In this document: in pieces, positions 49,963-50,341 of the stretch
Numbering within the stretch: position 1 is the first letter of the stretch
How the letters are laid out: each line of letters begins with the position of its first letter
Translations under genes and position numbers: made by a program
Source of the DNA: an uncultured Paenibacillus sp.
GTDB lineage: Bacteria; Bacillota; Bacilli; Paenibacillales; Paenibacillaceae
Assembly: GCA_937895345.1 (NCBI GenBank)
Contig: CALAWP010000099.1
Location: forward strand, 1-50,341
Direction: 5' to 3'
DNA length: 50,341 bases
Notes under the pieces: generated by a model
Seen by the model: the letters and a program-made list of their open reading frames with translations, nothing else
Told to the model about the DNA's origin: nothing
Database searches by the model: none

Positions 49963-50282
49963 ATGAACAGTCAAAACATTTCAAAAAATTCAGATGAAGA
50001 AAGCAAATATGTAAGGCATAAACTAATTGAATACAATGCTAGTAAACTTTCAGATAAATTAAAAATAATTATGAGGAAATAAATCTCAATATTAAAGATC
50101 CAGCAGGCAATATTATAGCAGGAATTCTCAGTGTATTTTGTTGGACTTGGTTAGAAATTGATATTTTATGGGTGGATCAGGCACCTGGTTTTTATAAGAA
50201 ATTTGGATATAGAGAAATTGCAGTAATTGATAACGCACCTAAAGGACATAAACATTATTTCTTTATGAAAGAGTTGAGTTAA
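49963..50282 (+). pseudogene. Cassette 3: GNAT acetyltransferase pseudogene
   Basis: The gene has a good AAGGAG site and starts MNSQNISKNSDEESKYV. It stops after 39 codons, but the next frame (from 50070) continues seamlessly with YEEINLNIKDPAGNIIAGIL..WTWLEIDILWVDQ and APGFYKKFGYREIAVID..KGHKHYFFMKELS, a standard GNAT fold. A lost A in the run near 50060-50065 would explain the shift. In addition WVDQ runs straight into APGFYKKFGY, so the acetyl-CoA-binding loop and following helix (about 30-40 residues in relatives) are deleted. Two independent lesions mark it as inactive. Confidence 0.72.
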
Positions 50283-50291
50283 TGAATACCT

Positions 50292-50341
50292 GAATCCGTG
50301 ATGGATTCATAACGAAAACCATAGATTTATAGAGCTATTGA
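50292..50341 (+). repeat. Possible 5' part of a fourth attC-like site, cut by the window end
   Basis: TGAATCC-GTGAT-GGATTCA (50292-50310) is a short hairpin followed by CATAACG, the reverse complement of the CGTTATG core of site 1. This would be the inverse core of the next site, but the 3' half lies beyond the window. Confidence 0.35.

Noticed and set aside
1..50341. CRISPR arrays, tRNA/rRNA genes, complete insertion sequences or prophage
   Set aside because: No regularly spaced direct repeats, tRNA cloverleaf/TTCGANTC box, transposase ORF or phage structural gene was recognised.

Overview
The window is chromosomal DNA from a spore-forming, high-GC member of the Bacillota, most likely Paenibacillaceae (Paenibacillus or Cohnella type). 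The reasons are strong AGGAGG-type ribosome binding sites, TTGACA/TATAAT promoters, YkkCD with a guanidine-I riboswitch, XerS, a bacillithiol-disulfide-reductase homologue, YdjO, CD3324-family and UPF0316 proteins. I see no rRNA, tRNA, CRISPR array or intact insertion sequence.

Layout. 1-3.5 kb: a MoxR ATPase / DUF58 / DUF4129 cell-envelope operon. 3.5-6.4 kb: Bdr (YpdA), an unrecognised 174-residue protein and XerS. 6.4-8.8 kb: a two-gene polyprenyl-phosphate-pentose operon that shares a mirror-symmetric promoter with xerS. 8.8-11 kb: FrnE-like DsbA, 6-phosphogluconolactonase and YdjO. 11-15.1 kb (minus strand): the YkkCD guanidinium exporter under a guanidine-I riboswitch, a CLC anion transporter of fluoride-exporter type, a Fur-controlled FhuF-like ferric reductase and a TIM-barrel isomerase. 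15.3-18.9 kb: a GNAT enzyme, a 48-residue small protein, a YoaE-like molybdopterin oxidoreductase and an AraC regulator. 19-22 kb: a short-form pyruvate kinase and an EamA transporter behind a terminator-like leader.

22-27.2 kb holds an ABC / DUF1854 / ABC operon in which both half-transporters begin with an extra domain and a zinc ribbon. 27.2-29.3 kb has short leader-type ORFs, a CD3324-family regulator, a small protein and a flavoprotein. 29.5-34.1 kb is a 1550-residue Lhr helicase. 34.2-35.8 kb is an AT-rich islet with a DUF2332 gene. 35.9-42.9 kb is an ectoine locus joining import (ehuBCDA) to synthesis and hydroxylation (ectABCD), followed by a UPF0316 membrane protein. 43-48.4 kb: a MarR-controlled DHA2 efflux pump, a second AraC regulator, an ABC-F protein and a PhnB-like VOC protein.

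The right edge (48.55-50.34 kb) is the most unusual part. A frameshifted, truncated tyrosine integrase is followed by AT-rich mini-genes separated by imperfect inverted repeats ending in GTTATGT/GTTATAC-type cores. This looks like the decayed edge of an integron-like cassette array, which is not expected in Bacillota. Two of its three visible cassettes are damaged, and the array seems to continue past the window.
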